This document shows positions 37,163-44,982 of a DNA stretch of 64,000 nt, piece after piece. The position numbers were made by a program, and so were the translations under genes. Position 1 is the stretch's first letter, and every line of letters starts with the position of its first letter. The stretch lies in the NCBI RefSeq assembly GCF_001936115.1, contig NZ_MPDM01000004.1, positions 168,146-232,145 on the forward strand, read 5' to 3'. The notes under the pieces were generated by a model. It had not been told where the DNA came from. It did no database searches and worked only from the letters and a program-made list of their open reading frames with translations. The stretch comes from Boudabousia marimammalium (lineage in GTDB: Bacteria; Actinomycetota; Actinomycetes; Actinomycetales; Actinomycetaceae).

Positions 37163-37679
37163 CTAAAAGACCGGTTCGCTTTCCCTTGAGGCGGTTACAG
37201 TGCTCTCTGTAGCTATTTCCTCATCTGCCTCCGGAGCCATTTCGTAGGGGCTACTACTGGAGCTCTTTACGGAGTCACCATTATCAGTGTCTTGCATTCT
37301 GCGCTTCTCCTGCTGTACCGAGGGACGACGCATCACGGTGCACAGATTAAGGTCGTGTCCGACCGCAGAGGCAGTTAATACCATGGCACATCGCTCTGCC
37401 CCTTCAGCTGTTGTCCAAGTTTCCATGCGAAGCTTGCCTGACGCAATAATTGGATCCCCCTTATGTAGAGAATAGAGCGCGTTTTCAGCTAGGTTGCCCC
37501 AGGTTTTCACCGTGAACCAATCTGTTCCCCCATCTACCCAGTTTCCGTTCGCGTCACGGTAACGATCTGTGGTTGCCACTCGGAAGCTCAGACCAACTAG
37601 CTCGTTAGTTTCCTTAGAACGGATTGCTTCGGGATTCGCTCCCAAATATCCACGATATCGTAGTGTGTGTGCTTGCCAT
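37163..37679 (-). CDS. ssb: Single-stranded DNA-binding protein, second copy type, with apparent 5' frameshift
   Basis: The OB-fold body is clear: GANPEAIRS, LVGLSFRVATTDRYRD, DWFTVKTWGNLAENA, then an acidic Ser-rich tail, about 160 residues from 37645. AAAGGAG five bases before ATG 37679 gives MASTHTTIS, a good SSB N-terminus, but that frame stops after 21 codons; the body is in another frame. One extra AC in the ACACACAC run at about 37662-37669, or loss of one base near 37655, would join them. The remaining in-frame start (TTG 37645) has no ribosome site and removes the first beta strand. It lacks the usual rpsF neighbour, and lies 48 bp after the surface-protein gene. The C-terminus ends SEPVF, not the usual DIPF tip. 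Confidence 0.75.
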
Positions 37680-37726
37680 GTTTTCTCCTTTGAGTTTGTG
37701 TTGTTATTTTCATGGGTCTAGTTGAA

Positions 37727-39274
37727 CTAATATTTGCGTTGCAGTTGCTTGAGACTGATCCCCGTAGCTGCAAGTAAAAGTGAGAGCGCAAGGTAGCCAG
37801 TAGTTTGGGTGCCCGTCCTTGCTAGGCCGGGCCTTCTGGAAACTTCGGGGGACGGCTCCGGCGATGGCTCGGGAGACGGCTCCGGCGATGGCTCGGGAGA
37901 CGGCTCCGGCGATGGCTCGGGGGACGGCTCGGGGGACGGCTCGGGGGATGGCTCCGGTGCTCGTTCAATCAGAACTGTCTGCTGAGGAATCCCGATGTCC
38001 TCTCGCAAACTGTCAGCCAGTCGCTCTTTCACAGTATCAGAAAGCTGGTGTTCTTTGTTCAGCTCCCATACCCAGGAGTAGTACCCAGGTTCATTGACAT
38101 TGATTGGGGCCACCGCAATAGCTTTGCTATTATCCTTGGCTGAGAAAAGCAACTCCCTAGTCGCTATAGCTCTGGCATGACTGGGAATGATTTCTGAACG
38201 GGCAGGCTGCTCGTCCCCCAGCCAATATAGAGTTCCTTGTAACTTAACTTTCACTGCTTCACCGCCCGCCTCATTTGGCCACTGTCCTTGGGGCGCAGAG
38301 AGAATCACCGCGTCGCTCACAAAATAGGAATCAGAGCCATTTCCCACTGTGGACACTGAGGCATAGGTTTCAATCTGAGGTAAGAACGGAGTGCGCTCGT
38401 CCCGCGCCTGGACAATCGCTTCAGCTTTGCTTTCCCCTATTCCGGGCACAACCATGTCTTGGTGTTTGGGATGCTCAAAAACTCGGAAAGACGTGGGAGG
38501 TAACCCACTCACCTGGACTCGAACCTCTACCTGCGCTCCCATCTCGACCCTTAGTTCTTCAGTCAAAGCCTGCGATTTCGAGACCAGTTCCTTCACGGTA
38601 CTGCCATCAGTAAACTCAGCTCCGGTCAAAGTCACAGTAATTGGCAACCCCGCCAAATAGGTTCCTTTTCTCCCTTTCACGCCAATCTCAGACACCCGAG
38701 AATCCGCACCCAACGAAACCAAAGGGGACAGCTGGTATGGTCCCGCCCATTTATCAGCCACCTCGAGCATTTCTTTGCCTAGCTTCCCTCCGTCGCCAGG
38801 CGTGCCCATTCCGGGGAAATGTCCAGAAGATAAAAGCGAAGCGACCGCCCATGCGTATGATTCGGCGTGCAGTTTGCTGTGCGATACATCCTTCGCATAC
38901 TTGGCTAACAACGCCGCCAGTTGCCATGAGTTACTGGCAGGAACAACAGTGATGCGGTTGCTCGAAGACTTGTGGGTAGCAAAGTTTCTGGCGGCTGCCA
39001 TTCCTGCCGGTACAGTAACTTCAGTAAAATCTACCGACTTTTCACCACTATCTCCGATACCGCGTTGGCGATCGCCGGCACATACTCCGGCCGTACCATC
39101 AGCTGCCAGCTGCACATTCAGATAGATTCCTGAGCTACCGACAGATTTCTGCCAAGTTGTATTATGGGCATTCGCTTGACTGATTTGAGTGAGATAAAGG
39201 ACAAATGGTAGCGCTATGGCGAAGACCAGCACTGCTAGGAGGTATTTACTAGCAGGACGATTCCTTGTTTTCAT
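37727..39274 (-). CDS. Sortase-anchored surface protein with PEPS-repeat stalk (LARTG motif)
   Basis: The 515-residue protein has a signal peptide (KYLLAVLVFAIALPFVLYL, cleavage near the following ANA), an ectodomain of about 400 residues, nine PEPS repeats plus PEVS (about 436-475), then LARTG at 484-488, a hydrophobic span and a basic tail KQLQRKY. This is a sortase substrate of the LAXTG type, so it should be attached to peptidoglycan. The ectodomain has a lone Cys (AGVCAG) and a helical region, somewhat like thioester adhesin domains, but I cannot confirm that. A helix-hairpin-helix-like stretch lies at 277-293. AGGAG is six bases before ATG 39274. A 28-bp element shared with comEA lies 82-109 bp upstream. 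Confidence 0.85.
   Translation of the reverse strand: MKTRNRPASKYLLAVLVFAIALPFVLYLTQISQANAHNTTWQKSVGSSGIYLNVQLAADGTAGVCAGDRQRGIGDSGEKSVDFTEVTVPAGMAAARNFATHKSSSNRITVVPASNSWQLAALLAKYAKDVSHSKLHAESYAWAVASLLSSGHFPGMGTPGDGGKLGKEMLEVADKWAGPYQLSPLVSLGADSRVSEIGVKGRKGTYLAGLPITVTLTGAEFTDGSTVKELVSKSQALTEELRVEMGAQVEVRVQVSGLPPTSFRVFEHPKHQDMVVPGIGESKAEAIVQARDERTPFLPQIETYASVSTVGNGSDSYFVSDAVILSAPQGQWPNEAGGEAVKVKLQGTLYWLGDEQPARSEIIPSHARAIATRELLFSAKDNSKAIAVAPINVNEPGYYSWVWELNKEHQLSDTVKERLADSLREDIGIPQQTVLIERAPEPSPEPSPEPSPEPSPEPSPEPSPEPSPEPSPEPSPEVSRRPGLARTGTQTTGYLALSLLLAATGISLKQLQRKY
37853..37960. repeat. Nine 12-bp tandem repeats coding PEPS
   Basis: The units alternate between CGGCTCCGGCGA and TGGCTCGGGAGA for the first five and become GGGGGA variants later, giving a 24-bp super-repeat. 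They code the proline-rich wall-spanning stalk of the surface protein. Such arrays commonly vary in copy number between strains. Confidence 0.95.
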
Positions 39275-39355
39275 TGCCGACTCCTTGAATAATTGCTTAA
39301 CAACTATCCAAAGCTTGACGGAGCGCGGACGGAATTAATACCGGGAAATTCCTAA

Positions 39356-39383
39356 GTTGTGGATATCATTCCTGTGGATAACT
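39356..39383 (-). promoter_or_regulatory. 28-bp element upstream of the surface-protein/ssb unit, copy 2
   Basis: The plus strand has TGTGGATAT at 39358-39366 and TGTGGATAA, an exact DnaA box, at 39373-39381, again 15 bp apart. It matches copy 1 at 12020-12047 in 25 of 28 positions and has the same orientation relative to the leftward gene. On the minus strand the gene-proximal box falls 17 bp from a TATTAA hexamer, where a -35 would be. Confidence 0.7.
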
Positions 39384-39427
39384 CTGCCTGAAAACCCTTG
39401 GCAGCAATGCCTAATAAAAGAAAATCC

Positions 39428-39453
39428 CCCGACATATGCGCACATATGTCGGG
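39428..39453 (-). terminator. Terminator of tRNA-Arg
   Basis: CCCGACATATG (39428-39438) and CATATGTCGGG (39443-39453) form an 11-bp stem with a four-base loop. On the minus strand GGATTTTCTTTT follows. Confidence 0.9.
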
Positions 39454-39466
39454 AGACATCACATCG

Positions 39467-39539
39467 CGCCCCCAGTAGGATTCGAACCTACGACACACGG
39501 ATTAGAAGTCCGATGCTCTATCCACTGAGCTATGGAGGC
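39467..39539 (-). tRNA. tRNA-Arg (anticodon TCT)
   Basis: The minus strand folds into a cloverleaf: acceptor GCCTCCA with TGGGGGC (one G-U pair), D arm GCTCAGTGGATAGAGC, anticodon stem TCGGA/TCCG(T) with loop CTTCTAA, and TpsiC arm GTAGG-TTCGAAT-CCTAC. The anticodon TCT reads AGA. No CCA is encoded. A terminator follows. Confidence 0.96.
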
Positions 39540-39674
39540 CTTATCGAGAAAATATCATATCTCACCAGAGCAAAAAACTCAGTTTTACAGCCACATTTCA
39601 CCACAGATTAAGTATTTAAGCGACTCAACTCACACCGAACTGGTTCAGGGCGGTAAAACGTCTATTCTTAGAGT

Positions 39675-40322
39675 ATGACTGAATCTACTTACGTTAAAGA
39701 CGCCCTCGTTTGGATCGACTGCGAAATGACTGGACTCGATCTCACGAAAGATGCCCTCATTGAAGTTGCAGTGATTGTGACAGATGCAGATTTGAACCCC
39801 CTTGATAAGGGAATCGACATTCTCATTAAACCCAGCGAAGAATCCCTCGCCGGAATGGATGATTTCGTTCGCAAAATGCATACCAGCTCCGGACTGCTTG
39901 AAGAACTAGCTGAGTGCACGACCACCATGGAAGAAGCAGAGCAGCAGGTTCTGGACTACGTCTCGCAGTTCACCCCTGCCCGTAAAGCACTGCTCGCCGG
40001 AAACTCCATTGGCACAGATAAGAGCTTCCTAGCTCGCGATATGCCCAAGCTGATTGATTACCTACACTACCGCGTGGTGGACGTGTCCAGCCTCAAGGAG
40101 ATGGCTCGCCGCTGGTTCCCGCGGACTTTCTACCAGTCTCCTGACAAACACGGCGGACACCGCGCCCTTGCCGATATCCAAGAATCACTTATTGAGCTTT
40201 ACTATTACCGTTCAGTGCTATTCCCCGAGGGAGACGGCCCCTCGACCGCGGAATGCCAGCAGAAAGCAAGGCAAGCAAAAAAATGGTTCGCAACTATTAC
40301 GAAAACAGAAGCGACTGAATGA
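39675..40322 (+). CDS. orn: Oligoribonuclease
   Basis: The 215-residue DEDDh exonuclease degrades RNA dinucleotides and other very short RNAs, including pGpG. D15 and E17 are in WIDCEMTG, and the later H-x4-D set is in GGHRALADIQES. Length is near normal, with a slightly longer C-terminal tail rich in Gln and Lys. No ribosome site precedes ATG 39675, but TATTCT lies exactly six bases upstream, so the mRNA is probably leaderless. A terminator follows, facing tRNA-His. Confidence 0.96.
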   Translation: MTESTYVKDALVWIDCEMTGLDLTKDALIEVAVIVTDADLNPLDKGIDILIKPSEESLAGMDDFVRKMHTSSGLLEELAECTTTMEEAEQQVLDYVSQFTPARKALLAGNSIGTDKSFLARDMPKLIDYLHYRVVDVSSLKEMARRWFPRTFYQSPDKHGGHRALADIQESLIELYYYRSVLFPEGDGPSTAECQQKARQAKKWFATITKTEATE

Positions 40323-40329
40323 CAAACCG

Positions 40330-40357
40330 AAAGGCCAGGAAAAAACTCCTGGCCTTT
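40330..40357. terminator. Terminator between orn and tRNA-His
   Basis: AAAGGCCAGGA (40330-40340) and TCCTGGCCTTT (40347-40357) form an 11-bp stem with a six-base loop rich in A. It is placed to serve both the rightward orn and the leftward tRNA-His. Confidence 0.9.
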
Positions 40358-40365
40358 CGTCATGG

Positions 40366-40439
40366 GGTGGCTGACGGGGCTTGAACCCGCGACCTTCTGG
40401 ACCACAACCAGATGCTCTACCAACTGAGCTACAGCCACC
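40366..40439 (-). tRNA. tRNA-His (anticodon GTG)
   Basis: The minus strand folds with acceptor GTGGCTG/CAGCCAC, an extra encoded G before position 1 facing C73 as is typical of tRNA-His, anticodon stem TCTGG/CCAGA with loop TTGTGGT, and TpsiC arm CGGGG-type with GGGTTCAAGCCC. CCA is encoded at 40365-40363. The anticodon GTG reads CAC and CAT. Confidence 0.96.
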
Positions 40440-40545
40440 ATGTCGTTACTTTCGCAACGAACTAGAACTATACCGGATAATCCCCGCTTTAGCTAAATCC
40501 AAATGCCCCGGAAAATAAGGTTAGTGAATAACGTCACTTATCGCT

Positions 40546-41469
40546 TTACCAGAATGCTCGTTGAGCAATCGCATCAGCAAAGTTATCTACTGCAAGTTGA
40601 GATTCAGACAAGTACAGTGAAGCATCCACCAAAGAAATCTCCATCACGTAGAAACCACCATCGTTTTTACGTACTAGGTCAATCCGGTTGAACAGGAAAA
40701 GGGAATCGCGTCCCAAAGTCTCCTTCACATAACCATGTACAATCCGACGGATCTCCTCACCCCACTGCCACTCCTCAGCGCTCGGCTGTCTCACCTTAGT
40801 GATTTCCTCCGTGGGAACTTCCTGCTCCGGCAAGGAAGCCAAGGATGGGTGCAGCATTGGTTTCTTCTCCACTACGTGAGAAATCAGCCCGTTTAGGTAG
40901 ATCAGGGAGAGCTCACCGTGCTTGTCAATTTCAGTCAAATACCGTTGCACCATAACGCTGCGTCCCTGCTTCAGCAGATCCACTGCATGCAAAATAGCTT
41001 CCTGCCGCGATCCCGCCAAATTAGCGGTATAGCGACCCGCATCTCTACCACCAGAAGATACTGCCGGCTTCACCACAAAGTCACCATGGGCGGGGAAACG
41101 GCTGTGAATCTGCTGCTTATCAAGATTTTGCTGCGGCTCCAGCCAAGTAGTGTCAATAGTGGACAGGCCACGCTCGCCTAAGACCTGCAAATAGTGCTTA
41201 TCTGTGTTCCACTCGAGGACTGATGCTGGGTTGAGCAACCGCGGCACGGTACGTGCCCACTCTAAAAACTCAGCTCGACGATTCGCGTAGTCATCGACGC
41301 TACGCACTACAGAGACTGCGGCATTCTCCCAATCTACGCTCGGATCATCCCAACGGACTACTCGAACTTCCATGCCTCGAGTTTCCAAAGCGGGAATTAA
41401 ATGACGGCTGTCCTCGTCCAGATCAGGCTGATTTGCCGAGGTTACTAAATTCACAACAGTTTTCTTCAC
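40546..41469 (-). CDS. ATP-grasp enzyme (RimK/cycloserine-ligase-like)
   Basis: The 307-residue protein begins NLVTSANQPDLDEDSRHLIPAL and EVRVVRWDDPSVDW, an N-terminus shared by a group of ATP-grasp proteins that includes glutathione-synthetase- and RimK-like members. ATP-grasp elements include FVVKPAVSSGGRDAGRY, VMVQRYLTEID and the metal site YVMEISLVDASLYL. It should ligate a carboxylate to an amine or thiol; the substrate is unknown. I take GTG 41469 because TACGGT is six bases upstream and homologous N-termini begin there; ATG 41487 adds six residues. There is no operon partner, since genes on both sides are on the other strand or separated. Confidence 0.82.
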   Translation of the reverse strand: MKKTVVNLVTSANQPDLDEDSRHLIPALETRGMEVRVVRWDDPSVDWENAAVSVVRSVDDYANRRAEFLEWARTVPRLLNPASVLEWNTDKHYLQVLGERGLSTIDTTWLEPQQNLDKQQIHSRFPAHGDFVVKPAVSSGGRDAGRYTANLAGSRQEAILHAVDLLKQGRSVMVQRYLTEIDKHGELSLIYLNGLISHVVEKKPMLHPSLASLPEQEVPTEEITKVRQPSAEEWQWGEEIRRIVHGYVKETLGRDSLFLFNRIDLVRKNDGGFYVMEISLVDASLYLSESQLAVDNFADAIAQRAFW

Positions 41470-41612
41470 TCTATTACCGTACCGCATTATGCCAACTGAT
41501 GACAGTGGATAGCAGACAAAATCATGGATTCTGGCCACTCACAAATCTGGTACTACTTACAAATATTCAAGCTTCTTGTAAGATTGACCCTAGGTTTTCA
41601 GGAGGATACGCA

Positions 41613-42020
41613 ATGAGTGAAAAACACATCCATAACCCGCTCGGTAACAAGACATACCGCCGGAAGTACTACACATTGATTGCTTTCTACTACATCCTGG
41701 CGATGATTATCATCGCTTTTGCTGGCGGAGCCGCACAGATTTATATCAACCGCACCTTTGGTCTGGTTGTTACTATCGGTCTAGTGATCGCCGCTTGGGT
41801 TGGTTACAAACGTATCTCCCGAGCCTATGAGAGCAACCGGCTGTTCACCGCAGATGGGCGTTTGCGTAATCTCTCCAAAGAGGACGACAGCAAAAACTTT
41901 GTCGAGCTAAAAGATAACGCAGCTACTCCGGATCTAAGCCACCTGTCCGCAAAGGATCGGGCCCGAATCGAGGAAGTAGAACGGCAACGTCGCGCCGCGC
42001 AAAAGAAGAAGAACTCCTGA
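41613..42020 (+). CDS. Small membrane protein with two transmembrane helices
   Basis: The 135-residue protein has a short basic N-terminus, two hydrophobic segments (YTLIAFYYILAMIIIAFA and GLVVTIGLVIAAWVGY), and a charged cytoplasmic tail ending in RQRRAAQKKKNS. AGGAGG is seven bases before ATG 41613. The frame is open far upstream to 41253, but that stretch overlaps the ATP-grasp gene and has no support. I do not recognise a family. It is convergent with ddl, with one base between stop codons. Confidence 0.75.
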   Translation: MSEKHIHNPLGNKTYRRKYYTLIAFYYILAMIIIAFAGGAAQIYINRTFGLVVTIGLVIAAWVGYKRISRAYESNRLFTADGRLRNLSKEDDSKNFVELKDNAATPDLSHLSAKDRARIEEVERQRRAAQKKKNS

Positions 42021-42021
42021 A

Positions 42022-43176
42022 CTAGCGCAATCCCATCGGACGTTCCAGAGCCATCGTAATTAGCTCTGTAATCATGTCCCGATAGGACAAGCCCGCCTTA
42101 CTCCACATTAGCGGGAATAAGGAGAACGGGGTCAGCCCCGGCATGGTATTAACTTCATTGATGATGATTTGACCAGTTTGATCATCATAGAAGAAGTCGA
42201 CACGCGCCAGTCCTTCACACTCCAGCGTTTCGAAAGCATCAATCGCGCACTCTTGGATGCGCGCAACCGCGTTCTCTGGAAGGGGCGCAGGGCAGACCAG
42301 ATTCGCATCGTTACCAACATACTTGGTGCGGTAATCATAAAAACCATCATTGGCTGGGAGCACGATTTCTCCCAGCGGAGCTACCCGCGGTTCGGAGCCA
42401 TTTCGCCCCGCTAAGACGGCACATTCGATTTCTCGGCCAGACGCCATTGCCTCAACGATCACCCGTGGGTCATGTTGGCGGGCAGCATCGATAGCAGCAC
42501 CCAGCTGCGCGAAACTCTCCACCTTGGTGATACCGAGGGAGGAACCAGCCCGAGATGGCTTGACAAACAAGGGGAGACCGAGAGCCTCACATTGTTCCAG
42601 TACTCCTTCACGGTTCTCCACCCATTCCCGAGGGGAAATGAACTTCCACTGGCCAACCGGCAAACCTCGACCAGCTAACAGTGCTTTAGTCATGTGTTTA
42701 GCCATACAGACAGCAGATGAAGTCACGCCGCATCCCACGTAGCGAAAATCTGACATCTCTAGCATGCCCTGCAGGGTGCCGTCCTCACCAAAAGGACCAT
42801 GTAGAAGCGGCAGCATCACATCAATCATTCCGATGTCACGCGCAGAAATCTCACCGATAGCCAGAGCATCAAATTCGAAAGCAGCTCCATCGCCAGCCAC
42901 TAGAGTCAACTGCTGCGGTCCCGGCTCGATAGTTGCCCCAGTATCTCCCTCTAGACGGTACAAATCCGGATCATCAGGCACCCGTAACCAACGACCATCC
43001 GGAGTTACCCCCACCGGGATAACGTCGAATATTTCACGGTCGATATGCTCAAGTACCCCCGCCGCGGTGGAGCAAGAAATCTGGTGCTCACCGCTGCGAC
43101 CACCGAAAACCACCATGACCCGCAATTTACGTTCTCCGCCTTGGGAAACTGCTGTATTCGAAGCTGCAATATTCAT
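42022..43176 (-). CDS. ddl: D-alanine--D-alanine ligase
   Basis: The 384-residue ATP-grasp enzyme makes the D-Ala-D-Ala end of the peptidoglycan stem peptide. Seen are VVFGGRSGEHQISCSTA at the start, LPLFVKPSRAGSSLGITKV for ATP binding, and the C-terminal INEVNTMPGLTPFSLFPLMW, which carries metal ligands and the second D-Ala site. The Tyr/Phe position that separates D-Ala from D-Lac ligases cannot be read with certainty by eye. It lies 62 bp downstream of gpsA, in the same direction, the usual gpsA-ddl order. Confidence 0.96.
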   Translation of the reverse strand: MNIAASNTAVSQGGERKLRVMVVFGGRSGEHQISCSTAAGVLEHIDREIFDVIPVGVTPDGRWLRVPDDPDLYRLEGDTGATIEPGPQQLTLVAGDGAAFEFDALAIGEISARDIGMIDVMLPLLHGPFGEDGTLQGMLEMSDFRYVGCGVTSSAVCMAKHMTKALLAGRGLPVGQWKFISPREWVENREGVLEQCEALGLPLFVKPSRAGSSLGITKVESFAQLGAAIDAARQHDPRVIVEAMASGREIECAVLAGRNGSEPRVAPLGEIVLPANDGFYDYRTKYVGNDANLVCPAPLPENAVARIQECAIDAFETLECEGLARVDFFYDDQTGQIIINEVNTMPGLTPFSLFPLMWSKAGLSYRDMITELITMALERPMGLR

Positions 43177-43238
43177 AGGTTTAAGCGTACTACTGGACTC
43201 CCCGCCAAGCTCGCTAACGCGCCGCCTGAACGGCCATT

Positions 43239-44264
43239 CTAGTCGACAATTTGGAGGCTCACGCCGTCCATTTTGCGAGGGCGTCCCAGCAGCCGCTCCC
43301 CCATTTGCCGGGCGCTATGACCGTGATGAATCACATCCACTACTGCCTCAGTAATCGGCATTTCCACACCGAGAGAGTTAGCCAAATCAAGAACGTCCTG
43401 ACAACACTGCGCCCCCTCGGCCACCCCCTTAGAGGCAACTTTGGCTTGGCTCACGCTCAAACCCTTACCTAGGTTGGAGCCAAAAGTGAAATTACGCGAC
43501 AACTCGGAAGAACAGGTCGTAACCAGGTCACCAATCCCGGCAAGGCCAAGGAAAGTCTCCTGCTGAGCCCCCATTGCCATACCGAGGCGGGTCATTTCGG
43601 CCAGCCCGCGCGTGATCAAAGCTGAACGCGTATTCGTGCCCAAACCCATCCCCGCTGAGGCACCAACCGCCAAAGCGATTACGTTTTTGACGATACCGCC
43701 AATCTCGCAGCCCCTCACATCAGTGGAAAGGTAGGGACGGAAATACGCATTCGCGCAGACATCAGCCCATCCTTTAGCCCGCTCCAGATCAGGATTGGCA
43801 ATCACTGTGTTAGCTGGCTGACGTGCCGCAATCTCGATTGCTAGGTTCGGACCAGAAAGAACTGAAAGCTGATGCTCCGCCAAGCCGAGGGTGCGGGAAA
43901 TAATCGTGGACATGAACTCTCCGCCACGCACACCCTTCACCAGCGAAAGCACCTCACGATCGCCGATCTGCCCGAACAAAGGAGAAAGTGCGCTCTCTAC
44001 CGCATGCGAAGGCACGGCCACTACAATCCGTTTCGCACCTTCCACGCATTCTTGCAGGTTCCCTGTCGCGCTGATTTGTGCAGGCAAAGTCACCGCAGGC
44101 ACATAGCGAGAAGTGTGGTAACCATTAATCGAATCCACGACGTCTGGTTCGGGTGTGAACAGGATGACCTGAGAGCCAGCATCCGCCAGAACCTGAGCAA
44201 ATACTGTGCCCCACGCTCCGGCACCGATGATTCCAACTGTTCGAGAGTTATTCTGAGAAGTCAT
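43239..44264 (-). CDS. gpsA: Glycerol-3-phosphate dehydrogenase [NAD(P)+]
   Basis: The 341-residue enzyme makes sn-glycerol-3-phosphate for phospholipids. The dinucleotide fold begins GIIGAGAWGTVFAQ, and the catalytic Lys lies in CEIGGIVKNVIALAVG, followed by NTRSALITRGLAEM. ATG 44264 lacks a ribosome site but has TAAACT six bases upstream, so it is probably leaderless with its own promoter. In many actinobacteria the order murA-plsC-gpsA-ddl is continuous; here the lipoprotein gene on the other strand separates plsC from gpsA. Confidence 0.96.
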   Translation of the reverse strand: MTSQNNSRTVGIIGAGAWGTVFAQVLADAGSQVILFTPEPDVVDSINGYHTSRYVPAVTLPAQISATGNLQECVEGAKRIVVAVPSHAVESALSPLFGQIGDREVLSLVKGVRGGEFMSTIISRTLGLAEHQLSVLSGPNLAIEIAARQPANTVIANPDLERAKGWADVCANAYFRPYLSTDVRGCEIGGIVKNVIALAVGASAGMGLGTNTRSALITRGLAEMTRLGMAMGAQQETFLGLAGIGDLVTTCSSELSRNFTFGSNLGKGLSVSQAKVASKGVAEGAQCCQDVLDLANSLGVEMPITEAVVDVIHHGHSARQMGERLLGRPRKMDGVSLQIVD

Positions 44265-44340
44265 ATTTACAGTTTAGCCGTGATGCATATTACTGTCACT
44301 AACACGCTAAGATAGATAAAAGCGAAAGGATGACTGAGAA

Positions 44341-44964
44341 ATGAGATGTTTGTTTTTACCCAGAGTGCTTGTTTCACTGCTGGCAGTGTTTAGTCTTTCC
44401 GCTTGCACAAGTGCGGCGACGAATCCCCCAGCTGCTCAAGTGGCGATGGTGGACACGCAGACCTCCAGCACTCCAGAGCTCTCACTTGGGCCTGCCCCTG
44501 CCGCGACCCAAGAAACTGCAGAGACTCCCGAGTTCCACAATTCCAATCTGCGAGTGGAAACATACTCCGGGAAAGCCTGGGTTGCTTCTGGTTTGAGGCT
44601 AACTGACGAGGGAAGTTTTGTTCGTATCGCCATTGATTTTGTTGGGGGCGAGGGAGATTTGGGTTACCGAGTTGACCGAAACGACTCTCCTAGTGAAATG
44701 GGACGTGGGGAAGAAATCACCACCAGTTCAGATGTGCCAGAAATTGACTTGTACATCACCAACACCACTATTCCTACCACTGATGAGCAGTTTGATGCGC
44801 ATTTCACCATCCCGGAAAAAGCTAGGATGGGAGGGGTCGAGTTCAGGTTTGATGGCGTATTCGAGGGAGAAACACATCTCGTGGTGGGAACTCCAAACTT
44901 GAACGGCTACCGAATCAGTCAAACATCCAACCCGAAACAGCTGATTCTGGACGTCAAAAAGTAA
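44341..44964 (+). CDS. Lipoprotein with AMIN-like domain
   Basis: The 207-residue protein has a lipoprotein signal peptide with lipobox LSAC (Cys near residue 22), a Ser/Thr/Pro-rich linker, and a beta-rich domain with SFVRIAIDFVGGEGDLGYRV that resembles the AMIN-like domain of actinobacterial lipoproteins. It would be anchored outside the membrane, where AMIN-type domains may contact peptidoglycan or other envelope parts (inference). A distant AAAGGA and a four-codon frame ATG ACT GAG AAA TGA overlapping its start precede ATG 44341. It interrupts the murA-plsC-gpsA-ddl cluster on the opposite strand. Confidence 0.8.
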   Translation: MRCLFLPRVLVSLLAVFSLSACTSAATNPPAAQVAMVDTQTSSTPELSLGPAPAATQETAETPEFHNSNLRVETYSGKAWVASGLRLTDEGSFVRIAIDFVGGEGDLGYRVDRNDSPSEMGRGEEITTSSDVPEIDLYITNTTIPTTDEQFDAHFTIPEKARMGGVEFRFDGVFEGETHLVVGTPNLNGYRISQTSNPKQLILDVKK

Positions 44965-44982
44965 TCTTTTTACCCCTTGCCG

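Larger units (their letters stand above)
39275..39466. other. Control region of the surface-protein/ssb unit, upstream of tRNA-Arg terminator
   Basis: No gene is seen from 39275 to the tRNA at 39467. It holds the surface-protein promoter region (a TATTAA hexamer on the minus strand near 39335), the 28-bp shared element at 39356-39383, and the terminator of tRNA-Arg at 39428-39453. Confidence 0.6.

Noticed and set aside
37853..37960. CRISPR-like array
   Set aside because: The units are 12 bp, contiguous and in frame as PEPS codons; there are no spacers and no cas genes.
39356..39383. Replication origin suggested by DnaA boxes
   Set aside because: Only two boxes are present, with no AT-rich unwinding stretch and no dnaA, dnaN or rpmH genes nearby.
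41253..41612. Upstream extension of the small two-helix membrane protein
   Set aside because: It overlaps the ATP-grasp gene on the other strand, and AGGAGG directly before ATG 41613 marks the true start.
44330..44344. Four-codon frame MTEK overlapping the lipoprotein start
   Set aside because: Too short to support; the AAAGGA in front more likely serves the lipoprotein ATG.
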